Of a stretch of DNA of 14,725 bases, positions 1 to 6,092 are shown piece after piece. Position numbers and translations under genes: made by a program. Location of the stretch: contig JAHFMB010000011.1 of NCBI GenBank assembly GCA_023269245.1, positions 1 through 14,725 on the forward strand. Reading direction: 5' to 3'. The DNA comes from Candidatus Tayloriibacteriota bacterium (lineage in GTDB: Bacteria > Patescibacteriota > Minisyncoccia > Phycocordibacterales > PALSA-1337). Position 1 is the first letter of the stretch. Each line of letters starts with the position of its first letter. The notes below the pieces were generated by a model. The model made no database searches. It was not told the origin of the DNA and saw only the letters and a program-made list of their open reading frames with translations.

Positions 1-1137
1 ATTCCATGGATCAGGAACACCTGAAATACCCAAGTTTGCAGCAATGCGATTCTCGAACAGTACCCATGTCGACGCGATGAACTGTGCAGGACCCATGGCC
101 CCGCCCCAGCCGACTGATTGCGGACATGAAACGACTTGCTTCATCGGATCTCCTCCCAGTTTTTTCACGATATCAACAAAAGGTTCCACATCACGCCCCG
201 GCTTCATGACTTTTGCGACATAGGAACCAGTTTTTTTACTGATGCCTTCACCAGTAGAAGTATTGGTCAAATAACATGCCCCGACATTGGCGCCCAATGA
301 CGACTCTTGGGTCAAGATAGCCAGTACAAATGCCGGTCTGACTCCCGTCTTCGCGGAGGCAGCCTGCGCATATTTGAGTGCATCGCCAAACGGAATTGGG
401 TTGGCATCGCGCAATTGGAACAAGGCAGCACGTATCTGTGCGGCACGCGCACGTTTGTCAGCGAGCACAGCCGAATAGGCCTTTTCATTTCCTTTACTAA
501 CTGCCAGCAGTCGCTGCTTTTCAGCCTCATTGGCTTTGATGCTTTTTTCCTCCTGTTGAATGATGTAGCGAGCATCCGTCTCGGCATTTTTGCGCTTATC
601 AAGCGTATCTTTTTCCGCTTCAGTCTCGGACTTGTCCGAACGGATTTGCTCAAAGGTTGTCTTCAAACCAGCTTGAACTGATTGGAATGAATCAAGGTCA
701 GTAAAAAATCCCGTCAGTGTCGTCTGCGACAACAGCATTTCGGGCAGTGTATATGTTCCCGCCTCATTGGTCTTGCGCATGATTTGCGCCAGCGTATTCC
801 GTCCGCGATCAATGCGGTCTTCCAGTTTCCCGATATATACCTCTTTATTTTTGATGTCTTTGCCAAGACTTTCAATCAGAAGATTCTTTGCCTTGATATT
901 AAGCTGCGCGACTTTGATTTTTGCCGATAAGACTGAAATATCTTTTTGCAATGACGAGCTCTGCCCTTGGGCGGATGCAAGGTCCTTTTCTGCCTGTTTT
1001 TGATCCGCTTCCACCTGCGCCAATTCACGCTCAAGTTGGGCTTTTTGGTCAGGCGTAAGAACTTGGGCATGTGCCAAAGAAGGAGGTACAACCAACGTGA
1101 AAAAAGCAATGGCAAGGATAGCGAACGTTGTTTTCAT
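1..1137 (-). CDS. Secreted lytic murein transglycosylase with N-terminal coiled coil (C-terminus off window)
   Basis: The frame is open from ATG at 1137 to base 1: 379 codons and no stop, so the C-terminus is missing. Residues 1-24 form a signal peptide (basic start, hydrophobic core, then AHA before Gln25). Residues 30-245 are rich in Lys, Glu, Gln and Ala in heptad-like order and look like a long coiled coil, as in NlpC/EnvC-type hydrolase regulators. Residues 255-379 match a lytic transglycosylase (SLT/MltB-like) fold: FVLAILTQESSLG holds the likely catalytic Glu278, and GWGGAMGPAQFIASTW (343-358) is the second conserved motif. The family cleaves peptidoglycan glycan strands outside the membrane; the coiled coil may restrict activity to division or secretion sites (inference). 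The start is supported by the signal peptide and by an extended -10 box eight bases upstream, which implies a leaderless mRNA. The rplY terminator lies just upstream. Confidence 0.9.
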   Translation of the reverse strand, partial: MKTTFAILAIAFFTLVVPPSLAHAQVLTPDQKAQLERELAQVEADQKQAEKDLASAQGQSSSLQKDISVLSAKIKVAQLNIKAKNLLIESLGKDIKNKEVYIGKLEDRIDRGRNTLAQIMRKTNEAGTYTLPEMLLSQTTLTGFFTDLDSFQSVQAGLKTTFEQIRSDKSETEAEKDTLDKRKNAETDARYIIQQEEKSIKANEAEKQRLLAVSKGNEKAYSAVLADKRARAAQIRAALFQLRDANPIPFGDALKYAQAASAKTGVRPAFVLAILTQESSLGANVGACYLTNTSTGEGISKKTGSYVAKVMKPGRDVEPFVDIVKKLGGDPMKQVVSCPQSVGWGGAMGPAQFIASTWVLFENRIAANLGISGVPDPWN

Positions 1138-1145
1138 GTATGATA

Positions 1146-1154
1146 AGTATAACA
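1146..1154 (-). promoter_or_regulatory. Extended -10 promoter of the transglycosylase gene
   Basis: Reading the minus strand, TGT-TATACT occupies 1154-1146 and the ATG follows eight bases later at 1137. Transcription would start at about 1139, giving an almost leaderless mRNA. No good -35 is visible, as is common for extended -10 promoters. The T of the TG element is also the last base of the rplY terminator U-tract. Confidence 0.6.
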
Positions 1155-1177
1155 AAAAGCGCACCGATGTGCGCCTT
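1154..1177 (-). terminator. Rho-independent terminator of rplY
   Basis: On the minus strand GCGCAC (1174-1169), loop ATCG and GTGCGC (1164-1159) form a stem that extends by a G-U and two A-U pairs. A run of five T (1158-1154) follows. It lies 26 bases after the L25 stop and before the transglycosylase start, so it separates the two transcripts. Confidence 0.85.
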
Positions 1178-1202
1178 CTGTAGTAACGTACGATATGATG
1201 AA

Positions 1203-1892
1203 TTATTTCTTCTCGGCAGGCTTTTTATCAACCTTTGCGTCCGCAGCTGGAGCAGCTCCCGCTTCGCCTTCAACTTCTTCCTTGCCCTTCTTCTCAACCT
1301 CTATAGCTGACATATCAATAGCTGCTGGAGCCTCCTCAACTTCCTCCTTTGCTTCGGCAATGGAAGCGATAACCTCCTCAGGATTGATCTTGAGCTCAAC
1401 GCCTTTTGGCAAGGTCAAATCCTTTGCCTTGATAACGTCGGTGAGCTCAACAAGCTTCGAGATGTCAACGGTAAGATCATGTGGAAGATCACGGGGAGCC
1501 GCCTCAATTTCAATCTCACGATGAACTTTGACGAGAATACCTGCCTTGTCCTTGACTGCTGGCGATATGCCGGCAAATGTCAGCGGAACAGACACCTCTA
1601 CCTTCTTGCCCTTTTCGATGACATAAAAATCAGCATGGCGGACCTCGCCGGAAAGCGGATGGATGTCCACCTCGTGAATAAGAGTCTCATGCTCAGTACC
1701 TGTCGCATCTTTGAGGATGACAACCGATGATTCACCGGCCTTTTTCCAAACCTTGGCAAATTCCTTTGCATCGAGGGAAACGGAGGTAGAGACCTCTTTC
1801 GGGCCGTAAAAAACAGCCGGGATCTTGCCTGCTTTTCGTAGTGCGTCCAACTTATCAGTAGAAACGCGCTTTTCTGCGGTTAATGACAACAT
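1203..1892 (-). CDS. rplY: 50S ribosomal protein L25 / general stress protein Ctc, long form
   Basis: The 229-residue protein has the L25 5S rRNA-binding domain at about residues 1-92 (RKAGKIPAVFYGP near residues 19-31 and the IHEVDIHPLSGEVRHADFY region are characteristic). The TL5/Ctc C-terminal beta domain follows at about 95-185 (PLTFAGISPAVKDKAGIL, then AAPRDLPHDLTVDIS). Residues 187-229 are a low-complexity tail rich in Glu, Ala and Lys, a common extension. It binds 5S rRNA at the central protuberance of the large subunit. The start is supported by a TAAGAT box seven bases before the ATG. The gene begins 15 bases after the stop of the pilin-LamG gene upstream, so read-through from that operon is also possible. 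A strong terminator follows. Confidence 0.96.
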   Translation of the reverse strand: MLSLTAEKRVSTDKLDALRKAGKIPAVFYGPKEVSTSVSLDAKEFAKVWKKAGESSVVILKDATGTEHETLIHEVDIHPLSGEVRHADFYVIEKGKKVEVSVPLTFAGISPAVKDKAGILVKVHREIEIEAAPRDLPHDLTVDISKLVELTDVIKAKDLTLPKGVELKINPEEVIASIAEAKEEVEEAPAAIDMSAIEVEKKGKEEVEGEAGAAPAADAKVDKKPAEKK

Positions 1893-1899
1893 GCGGACT

Positions 1900-1905
1900 A
1901 TCTTA
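1900..1905 (-). promoter_or_regulatory. Candidate -10 box of rplY (leaderless)
   Basis: TAAGAT (1905-1900 on the minus strand) is preceded directly by TG and followed by seven bases and the ATG. It begins three bases after the TAG stop (1910-1908) of the upstream gene. The match is weaker than at the other promoters in this window, but the spacing is the same. Confidence 0.4.
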
Positions 1906-1907
1906 CA

Positions 1908-2798
1908 CTAAATAGGGGAAAATGCAATAGAATCGTCTGGAAGGTTAGCAAGGTATATCCTTTCTACATCAGAAGCAACTAGAGCTGATTGATAGATCGC
2001 AACATCGTCGATATATCCAGTCAGAGCGGTATTATTTGGTAAATCACCATTGACTGTCGTCAGACTGACAGCGTCAATTTTGTAATTTGCTTGCGTTCCG
2101 TTGAACGAACCCGAAGTTTGCGCAACCTGTTTTCCATCGACAAATCCAGTAAGCTTACCGCTGGCACCAATCGAGCATGCGAAGTTATACCATTTCCCCG
2201 TCTGTACCGCTCCCAACTGGATTTTTGATGCACTAGTTATAGAGCCAGAACAGTTGGGCATATTCGTACTATGATCCCAGGCAAGACTTATTGATGTATC
2301 GCCATTATCATTATCTACTGTAAAAAGATTCCAGTCATAACCAACACCTGATGCAGGTAAACTCGTAAAATACATCCAAATACTTATTGTTCCTCCTTGT
2401 GTCAATTTGAGTGATTTGGTTGAGGCGATTCCGTTAACAGTTGGGAAAAAAGCATTGCTGGACGATTCTTGAAGAGATTTTCCCTGTCCCGATGGCGTGA
2501 CTGTGGTACTTCGAGTAAAACTACCAGCCGAAGACGGCACTAAAGTCAACCCGTTTCCCGATGAATCGGTTATACTTCCGGTTGCGGAGTCCTCAAAATT
2601 CCAAATTCCAATCGCATCCACTCCAAATGCATGATAGTTATATGATGCAAACCTCAACCCGGCGCCGACTCTCCCCTTGTCGCGCGCACTCTGTACGGAT
2701 GCCAACACCACGGACGACAACATCCCGATAATCGAGATGACCACGAGAAGTTCGATGAGGGTAAATGCTTTTGTATAAGACGTGGTTGGCATAGGCAT
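1908..2798 (-). CDS. Type IV pilin-like protein with LamG (concanavalin A-like) domain, copy 1
   Basis: The 296-residue protein starts with a class III (prepilin) signal: a short basic leader, then A11|F12 TLIELLVVISIIG, with the conserved Glu at +5 (Glu16). The -1 residue is Ala rather than the usual Gly. The helix continues to about residue 50. Residues 65-290 look like a LamG/laminin_G_3 jelly roll: GIWNFED (64-70), then GKWYNFACS, a VDGKQVA strand, and GYIDDVAIYQSAL near the C-terminus. Such proteins are expected at the outer surface, assembled by or anchored through a type IV pilus-like system, with LamG binding glycans or proteins. The ligand cannot be read from the sequence. It follows its paralogue by nine bases with no promoter or Shine-Dalgarno between them, so the two are co-transcribed. 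MPTTS (2792) is an alternative start. Confidence 0.86.
   Translation of the reverse strand: MPMPTTSYTKAFTLIELLVVISIIGMLSSVVLASVQSARDKGRVGAGLRFASYNYHAFGVDAIGIWNFEDSATGSITDSSGNGLTLVPSSAGSFTRSTTVTPSGQGKSLQESSSNAFFPTVNGIASTKSLKLTQGGTISIWMYFTSLPASGVGYDWNLFTVDNDNGDTSISLAWDHSTNMPNCSGSITSASKIQLGAVQTGKWYNFACSIGASGKLTGFVDGKQVAQTSGSFNGTQANYKIDAVSLTTVNGDLPNNTALTGYIDDVAIYQSALVASDVERIYLANLPDDSIAFSPI
2641..2768 (-). repeat. Pilin-cassette repeat, partner at 3520-3647
   Basis: The 128-bp stretch encoding the pilin helix and start of the passenger of copy 1 is closely similar at DNA level to 3520-3647 of copy 2, with the same length and no gaps, while flanking sequence diverges. This is a direct repeat on the minus strand and points to gene duplication, possibly kept alike by conversion. 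Confidence 0.85.
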
Positions 2799-2807
2799 GT
2801 TTTTTGA

Positions 2808-3674
2808 CTACCGAGCATCCGCAATAGTGTGTGCTGGGAGACCAGCGGCATACATTTTTTCTATTACGGCCGTAGGGAGAGCTTGAGTATATATGGCAAC
2901 GTCATCCATTTTAACACTCTCGGATGTTACAGAGGCCAAGCTTAGCTCTCCAACCTCTATCTTTGAAACATTTCTGTTATTGTTTGCCGGAGCCGCTTTC
3001 GATGCAACCTTTTTACCATCGACATACAGGGCGTGAGTTGTTCCATCGTACGTACACGCCACATTGTGCCATTTGTTGAGCGTCAACAGTCCATTCGTAT
3101 CAATATAGTCAGTGCCTTGTGATATATACTGACCACACTGTAAACTTATTGTTGACCCAACGTAATATACATATACATTTATGAGACGGTTCGGCGTCGG
3201 AGAAACAGTGTTCAACACTTGAATAAGCGGCGCTGCACCAGTATAGCTTGTAGACTTAACCCATGCCGTTGCTGTCCACGTATTGCCAAGTGTTGGGTAG
3301 GGAGCGGAAAACGTACGGCTACAATACGAAATGCCGGTAAAATCTCCCGCATATGAAAGATGTGGCACATCGTTAGTTTTTGTGACCGTATCACACACGT
3401 CGAGATTTCGGTTGTTTCCAGACTTATCCGGTAACATCGTATAACTCCCCCCGAGAACAGGGTTTGAGTCTTCAAAATCATATACAGCAAAAGCATCCGC
3501 TCCAAGTGCATGATAATTATACGACGCAAACCTCAATCCTGCACCAATCCTCCCTTTCTCCCGAGCCGTCTGGACTGACGCTAGTACCACGGACGACAGC
3601 ATCCCGATAATCGAGATGACCACAAGAAGCTCGATGAGGGTGAATGCGCGATTGTGGGTGCGGTAGTTAGTCAT
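2808..3674 (-). CDS. Type IV pilin-like protein with LamG domain, copy 2
   Basis: The 288-residue protein is a paralogue of the gene after it. The prepilin leader is MTNYRTHNRA|FTLIELL, with Glu15 at +5 and again Ala at -1. The first 55-60 residues are nearly identical between the two copies, while the rest is strongly diverged. The LamG part begins at about residue 64 (VYDFED) and includes WTATAWVKS, KWHNVACTYDGT, LYVDGKKVA and MDDVAIYTQAL, which are typical laminin_G_3 strands. There is one such domain. The gene lies 16 bases after the 40-residue membrane-protein gene and nine bases before copy 1, in the same direction, so an operon is likely. No -10 box was found in the usual position before the ATG. 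Function is inferred as surface adhesion or recognition. Confidence 0.86.
   Translation of the reverse strand: MTNYRTHNRAFTLIELLVVISIIGMLSSVVLASVQTAREKGRIGAGLRFASYNYHALGADAFAVYDFEDSNPVLGGSYTMLPDKSGNNRNLDVCDTVTKTNDVPHLSYAGDFTGISYCSRTFSAPYPTLGNTWTATAWVKSTSYTGAAPLIQVLNTVSPTPNRLINVYVYYVGSTISLQCGQYISQGTDYIDTNGLLTLNKWHNVACTYDGTTHALYVDGKKVASKAAPANNNRNVSKIEVGELSLASVTSESVKMDDVAIYTQALPTAVIEKMYAAGLPAHTIADAR
3520..3647 (-). repeat. Pilin-cassette repeat, partner at 2641-2768
   Basis: Second copy of the 128-bp direct repeat described at 2641-2768. Most differences between the copies are silent or conservative (for example Ser/Thr, Asp/Glu, Val/Ile). Confidence 0.85.
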
Positions 3675-3690
3675 GATTCATGCATGCAAT

Positions 3691-3813
3691 TTAAATGGTG
3701 AAGTATTTGAGCACAATGACTGTCGCGACGATATTTGCAATCACTGCTAGACAAAGCACAATATAAATCGAACGCGGCAGCTTGTACACCTGGGCGCGAG
3801 GATGATGCTTCAT
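3691..3813 (-). CDS. Small single-pass membrane protein, 40 residues
   Basis: I do not recognise a named family. The ATG at 3813 overlaps the stop of the gene before it (ATGA at 3813-3810), a typical translationally coupled junction. That makes this start much more likely than the longer in-frame one at 3924, which would run through the upstream gene. The product has a basic N-terminus (MKHHPRAQVYKLPRS) and one membrane helix at about residues 17-39 (IYIVLCLAVIANIVATVIVL), ending KYFTI. It is predicted to be tail-anchored with a cytoplasmic basic end. The central N-I-x-x-T of the helix resembles that in the neighbouring 84-residue protein. Its place before two pilin-LamG genes suggests a role in their insertion or assembly, by context only. 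Confidence 0.65.
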   Translation of the reverse strand: MKHHPRAQVYKLPRSIYIVLCLAVIANIVATVIVLKYFTI

Positions 3814-4064
3814 AGGATGTATGAAATGACGAAATAGGTAATAGCAATATTGATAATGATGACCACAACTAGAATAGCCTGTGCGGACGCCGGTGAAGTA
3901 GCAAACCCTTTTCTCATAAGCCACTGGACCATCTTCGGATCATTGTGATTGACGGTTGGCCCGCCTCCCGAACCAAATGACGGCGACGTTGAAAAGCCGC
4001 CCAAGACTGGCCGTTTGGGCGTATAGGTAAACTTGTCTTCTTCGAATTCTACTCCTGAAGCCAT
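3810..4064 (-). CDS. Small tail-anchored membrane protein, 84 residues
   Basis: No named family is recognised. Residues 1-20 are acidic then basic (EFEEDKFTYTPKR). Residues 20-38 form a Gly/Ser/Pro-rich linker. Residues 43-60 are a short amphipathic stretch (KMVQWLMRKGFATSP). Residues 63-84 are a single hydrophobic helix that ends the protein (AILVVVIIINIAITYFVI). There is no signal peptide, so a C-tail-anchored inner-membrane protein with a cytoplasmic N-terminus is likely. It is the first gene of the presumed pilin-LamG operon and overlaps the next gene by four bases. An extended -10 promoter lies upstream with an approximately 24-base leader that contains no Shine-Dalgarno motif. Confidence 0.75.
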   Translation of the reverse strand: MASGVEFEEDKFTYTPKRPVLGGFSTSPSFGSGGGPTVNHNDPKMVQWLMRKGFATSPASAQAILVVVIIINIAITYFVISYIL

Positions 4065-4094
4065 GATGATAGGTCTGTTTAGCTGATACTGCTC

Positions 4095-4103
4095 ATTATA
4101 GCA
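4095..4103 (-). promoter_or_regulatory. Extended -10 promoter of the pilin-LamG operon
   Basis: TGC-TATAAT (4103-4095 on the minus strand) is a perfect extended -10. Transcription would begin near 4088, about 24 bases before the ATG at 4064. The box is embedded in a small inverted repeat (TGCT...AGCA). It is the only strong promoter seen for the four genes down to 1908. Confidence 0.65.
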
Positions 4104-4155
4104 GAATACCCTAATAAATACGTCCCAAATGTGGACAACACAAATCGCTGATCTC

Positions 4156-5019
4156 CTATATACCGTTGATAATCCTCAGCTTTTCTTCCACTACCTTTTG
4201 CATAGCCAATTTGGCTGGTTTGAGAAATTTGTACGGAGCGACTTCATCACCATCGCTAGAAATGGACTTGAGTAAGCCAGACCTGTATGCAATACGCAGC
4301 TCCGTATTTACATGGACAATCGCGACCCCCGCTTTGACTGCCGCGCGAACATCATCGGCGGAGTTCCCTGACGCCCCATGGAGAACCAATGGGACGCCCG
4401 CGGCCATGGAAATTTCTTTGACCCGGACGATATTGAGGGCAGGGTCGCCGCCTCTCACAACTCCATGAATATTTCCCACAGCAGGAGCCAACAGATCAAC
4501 GCCGGTTTCTTTGACAAACTGAGACGCAATGTCCGGTTTCGTCATATTATCATCACCAACGACTGCTCCATCAGGTATTGCATCGAGAATCTTCGACGAT
4601 GTGCCGATAAATCCAAGCTCTCCTTCGACAATAATATCTCGGCCGGATTTTCTGCCAAACTCGACGCATTTTTTTGCAATGTCCACATTTTCCTCAAAAG
4701 AAAGCTGCGCTCCATCAAAAATAACTGCATCAAAACCGGCGATAATGGCCTCTTTGACACGCTCGAATGAATAGGTGTGGTCGGCATTCAAGAAGATTGG
4801 CTGGCCACGGTGTTCGCGAATGCTCTGTATTACCGCGGCAATCTCGTTGACACCAACATAGTCCCGCTCGCCTTCCGAGACACCAATAATGACGGGAAGA
4901 TTGAGTCCTTTGGCTGCATCAGCGATTGCCCACACTCCGTCGAGTGTCGATACATTGAAATGTCCAATGGCAACATGGTGTGATTGTGCATCTCTAATAT
5001 ACTCCCGAAGGGTTTTCAT
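4156..5019 (-). CDS. fba: Class II fructose-bisphosphate aldolase
   Basis: The 287-residue protein fits the usual length for zinc-dependent class II aldolases. Visible motifs are FLNADHTYSFE (catalytic Asp80 and metal-binding His81), FDAVIFDGAQLSFEENV (96-112), VEGELGFIG (131-139), PAVGNIHG (metal-binding His185) and LVLHGASG (metal-binding His214), then VNTELR (238-242). It interconverts fructose 1,6-bisphosphate with dihydroxyacetone phosphate and glyceraldehyde 3-phosphate in the cytoplasm. The close relative tagatose-bisphosphate aldolase cannot be excluded from sequence alone. It is divergent from a PfkB kinase, with 77 bases between the two starts. The upstream region has a possible weak -10 (TTTAAT, 5034-5029) nine bases before the ATG. 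No clear terminator follows. Confidence 0.93.
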   Translation of the reverse strand: MKTLREYIRDAQSHHVAIGHFNVSTLDGVWAIADAAKGLNLPVIIGVSEGERDYVGVNEIAAVIQSIREHRGQPIFLNADHTYSFERVKEAIIAGFDAVIFDGAQLSFEENVDIAKKCVEFGRKSGRDIIVEGELGFIGTSSKILDAIPDGAVVGDDNMTKPDIASQFVKETGVDLLAPAVGNIHGVVRGGDPALNIVRVKEISMAAGVPLVLHGASGNSADDVRAAVKAGVAIVHVNTELRIAYRSGLLKSISSDGDEVAPYKFLKPAKLAMQKVVEEKLRIINGI

Positions 5020-5028
5020 AATAGAAAA

Positions 5029-5040
5029 ATTAAATAACCA
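5029..5040 (-). promoter_or_regulatory. Weak candidate -10 region of fba
   Basis: Two overlapping AT-rich boxes are possible on the minus strand: TTTAAT (5034-5029), nine bases before the ATG, or TGG-TTATTT (5040-5032). Neither is a strong match. The first would give the near-leaderless spacing seen at other genes here. Confidence 0.3.
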
Positions 5041-5081
5041 GTAATTACCGATTGCTCATGTTTAATTGTAGCATACAACAA

Positions 5082-5090
5082 TGATATAAT
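5082..5090 (+). promoter_or_regulatory. Extended -10 promoter of the PfkB kinase gene (leaderless)
   Basis: TGA-TATAAT is a consensus extended -10. Only six bases (5091-5096) separate it from the ATG at 5097, so transcription should start at or next to the A of the start codon. There is no room for a Shine-Dalgarno site. Confidence 0.75.
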
Positions 5091-5096
5091 ACCTCT

Positions 5097-6092
5097 ATGT
5101 TCCACAAGCCCCTTGATCTTATCGCCATCGGCGACATCACCACGGACGCCTTCATCAAGCTCAAAGAAGCCGAGGTGCATTGCCGCATTGACCATAACAC
5201 CTGCGAGATTTGCATGCCGTTCGCAGACAAAATACCTTTTGAATATGCCAAAATCGTCAAAGGCGTGGGCAACGCGGCAAACGCCGCCGTCGCGTGGGCG
5301 CGGCTCGGCTTTCGGGCTGCACTCGTCGCCAACGTCGGTGATGACCAGAACGGCCACGAATGCCTGCACGAACTAGAGCACGAGCGCGTCATCACAAGCT
5401 ATGTGCACCGCAACTCGGGCAAAGCTACCAATTATCACTATGTCCTGTGGTATGGTGCCGAACGCACCATCCTCGTCAATCATGTTGACTACGAATACAA
5501 ACTGCCAAAATTACCCGACACACGCTGGGTATATTTGACGTCCCTCGCCAGCAAGACGTTTCCATACCATGTAGCAGTGGCCGACTATCTCGAGTCACAT
5601 CCTTCGGTGCGTCTCGCATTTCAGCCAGGGACATTCCAAATGAAGCTCGGGTTCGATGATCTCAAGCGTATATATGCACGTACTGACGTCTTCATTGTCA
5701 ACGTCGAAGAGGCGCAACGCATGCTCAACACCACGACTCGCGACCTCAAAGTATTGATGAGCAAGCTCCATACATATGGACCAAAAATTGTCTTAGTCAC
5801 GGACGGACCAAAAGGTGCCTACATGTTCGATGGCGACCATTATTATTTCATGCCAATCTATCCTGATCCCAAACCTCCATTTGAGCGCACCGGCTGTGGC
5901 GACGCCTTCGCCTCTACATTTGTGGCCGCGCTGGCCATGGGTAAATCACCCTTGGAAGCTCTGACCTGGGCTCCCGTCAATCCAATGTCGGTGGCGCAGT
6001 TCGTCGGTGCGCGTGAAGGCTTACTCACAAAAGAACAGATTGAATGGTGGCTCAAGAAAGCTCCGGAAGATTATCACGTCAAGGAGATATAA
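5097..6092 (+). CDS. PfkB-family (ribokinase-like) carbohydrate kinase
   Basis: The 331-residue protein is a full-length PfkB-family kinase. LIAIGDITTDAF (8-19) is the N-terminal strand and turn. GVGNAANAAVAWARLG (56-71) is the Gly-rich substrate and lid region, and VLVTDGPKGAY (232-242) is the conserved strand before the active site. RTGCGDAFASTF (264-275) is the PfkB signature 2, with catalytic base Asp269 and the anion hole TGCG. The family phosphorylates sugars or nucleosides with ATP. The substrate cannot be decided here: ribose, adenosine, fructose and fructose 6-phosphate kinases share these motifs. The start is fixed by a consensus promoter six bases upstream. The 3' end overlaps the convergent tgt gene by 19 bases (6074-6092). 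Confidence 0.9.
   Translation: MFHKPLDLIAIGDITTDAFIKLKEAEVHCRIDHNTCEICMPFADKIPFEYAKIVKGVGNAANAAVAWARLGFRAALVANVGDDQNGHECLHELEHERVITSYVHRNSGKATNYHYVLWYGAERTILVNHVDYEYKLPKLPDTRWVYLTSLASKTFPYHVAVADYLESHPSVRLAFQPGTFQMKLGFDDLKRIYARTDVFIVNVEEAQRMLNTTTRDLKVLMSKLHTYGPKIVLVTDGPKGAYMFDGDHYYFMPIYPDPKPPFERTGCGDAFASTFVAALAMGKSPLEALTWAPVNPMSVAQFVGAREGLLTKEQIEWWLKKAPEDYHVKEI

Noticed and set aside
3810..3813. Recoded UGA (genetic code 25 as in Gracilibacteria)
   Set aside because: UGA ends the 84-residue gene at a classic ATGA junction and other genes (for example the MFS and fibre genes) also end in UGA at the expected length.
3814..3924. 77-residue version of the small membrane protein
   Set aside because: The extra N-terminus is an out-of-frame shadow of the 84-residue gene, and the ATGA overlap marks the true start at 3813.
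4107..4140. Terminator of the aldolase gene
   Set aside because: A four-bp GTCC/GGAC hairpin followed by an interrupted T-rich stretch is too weak to call.
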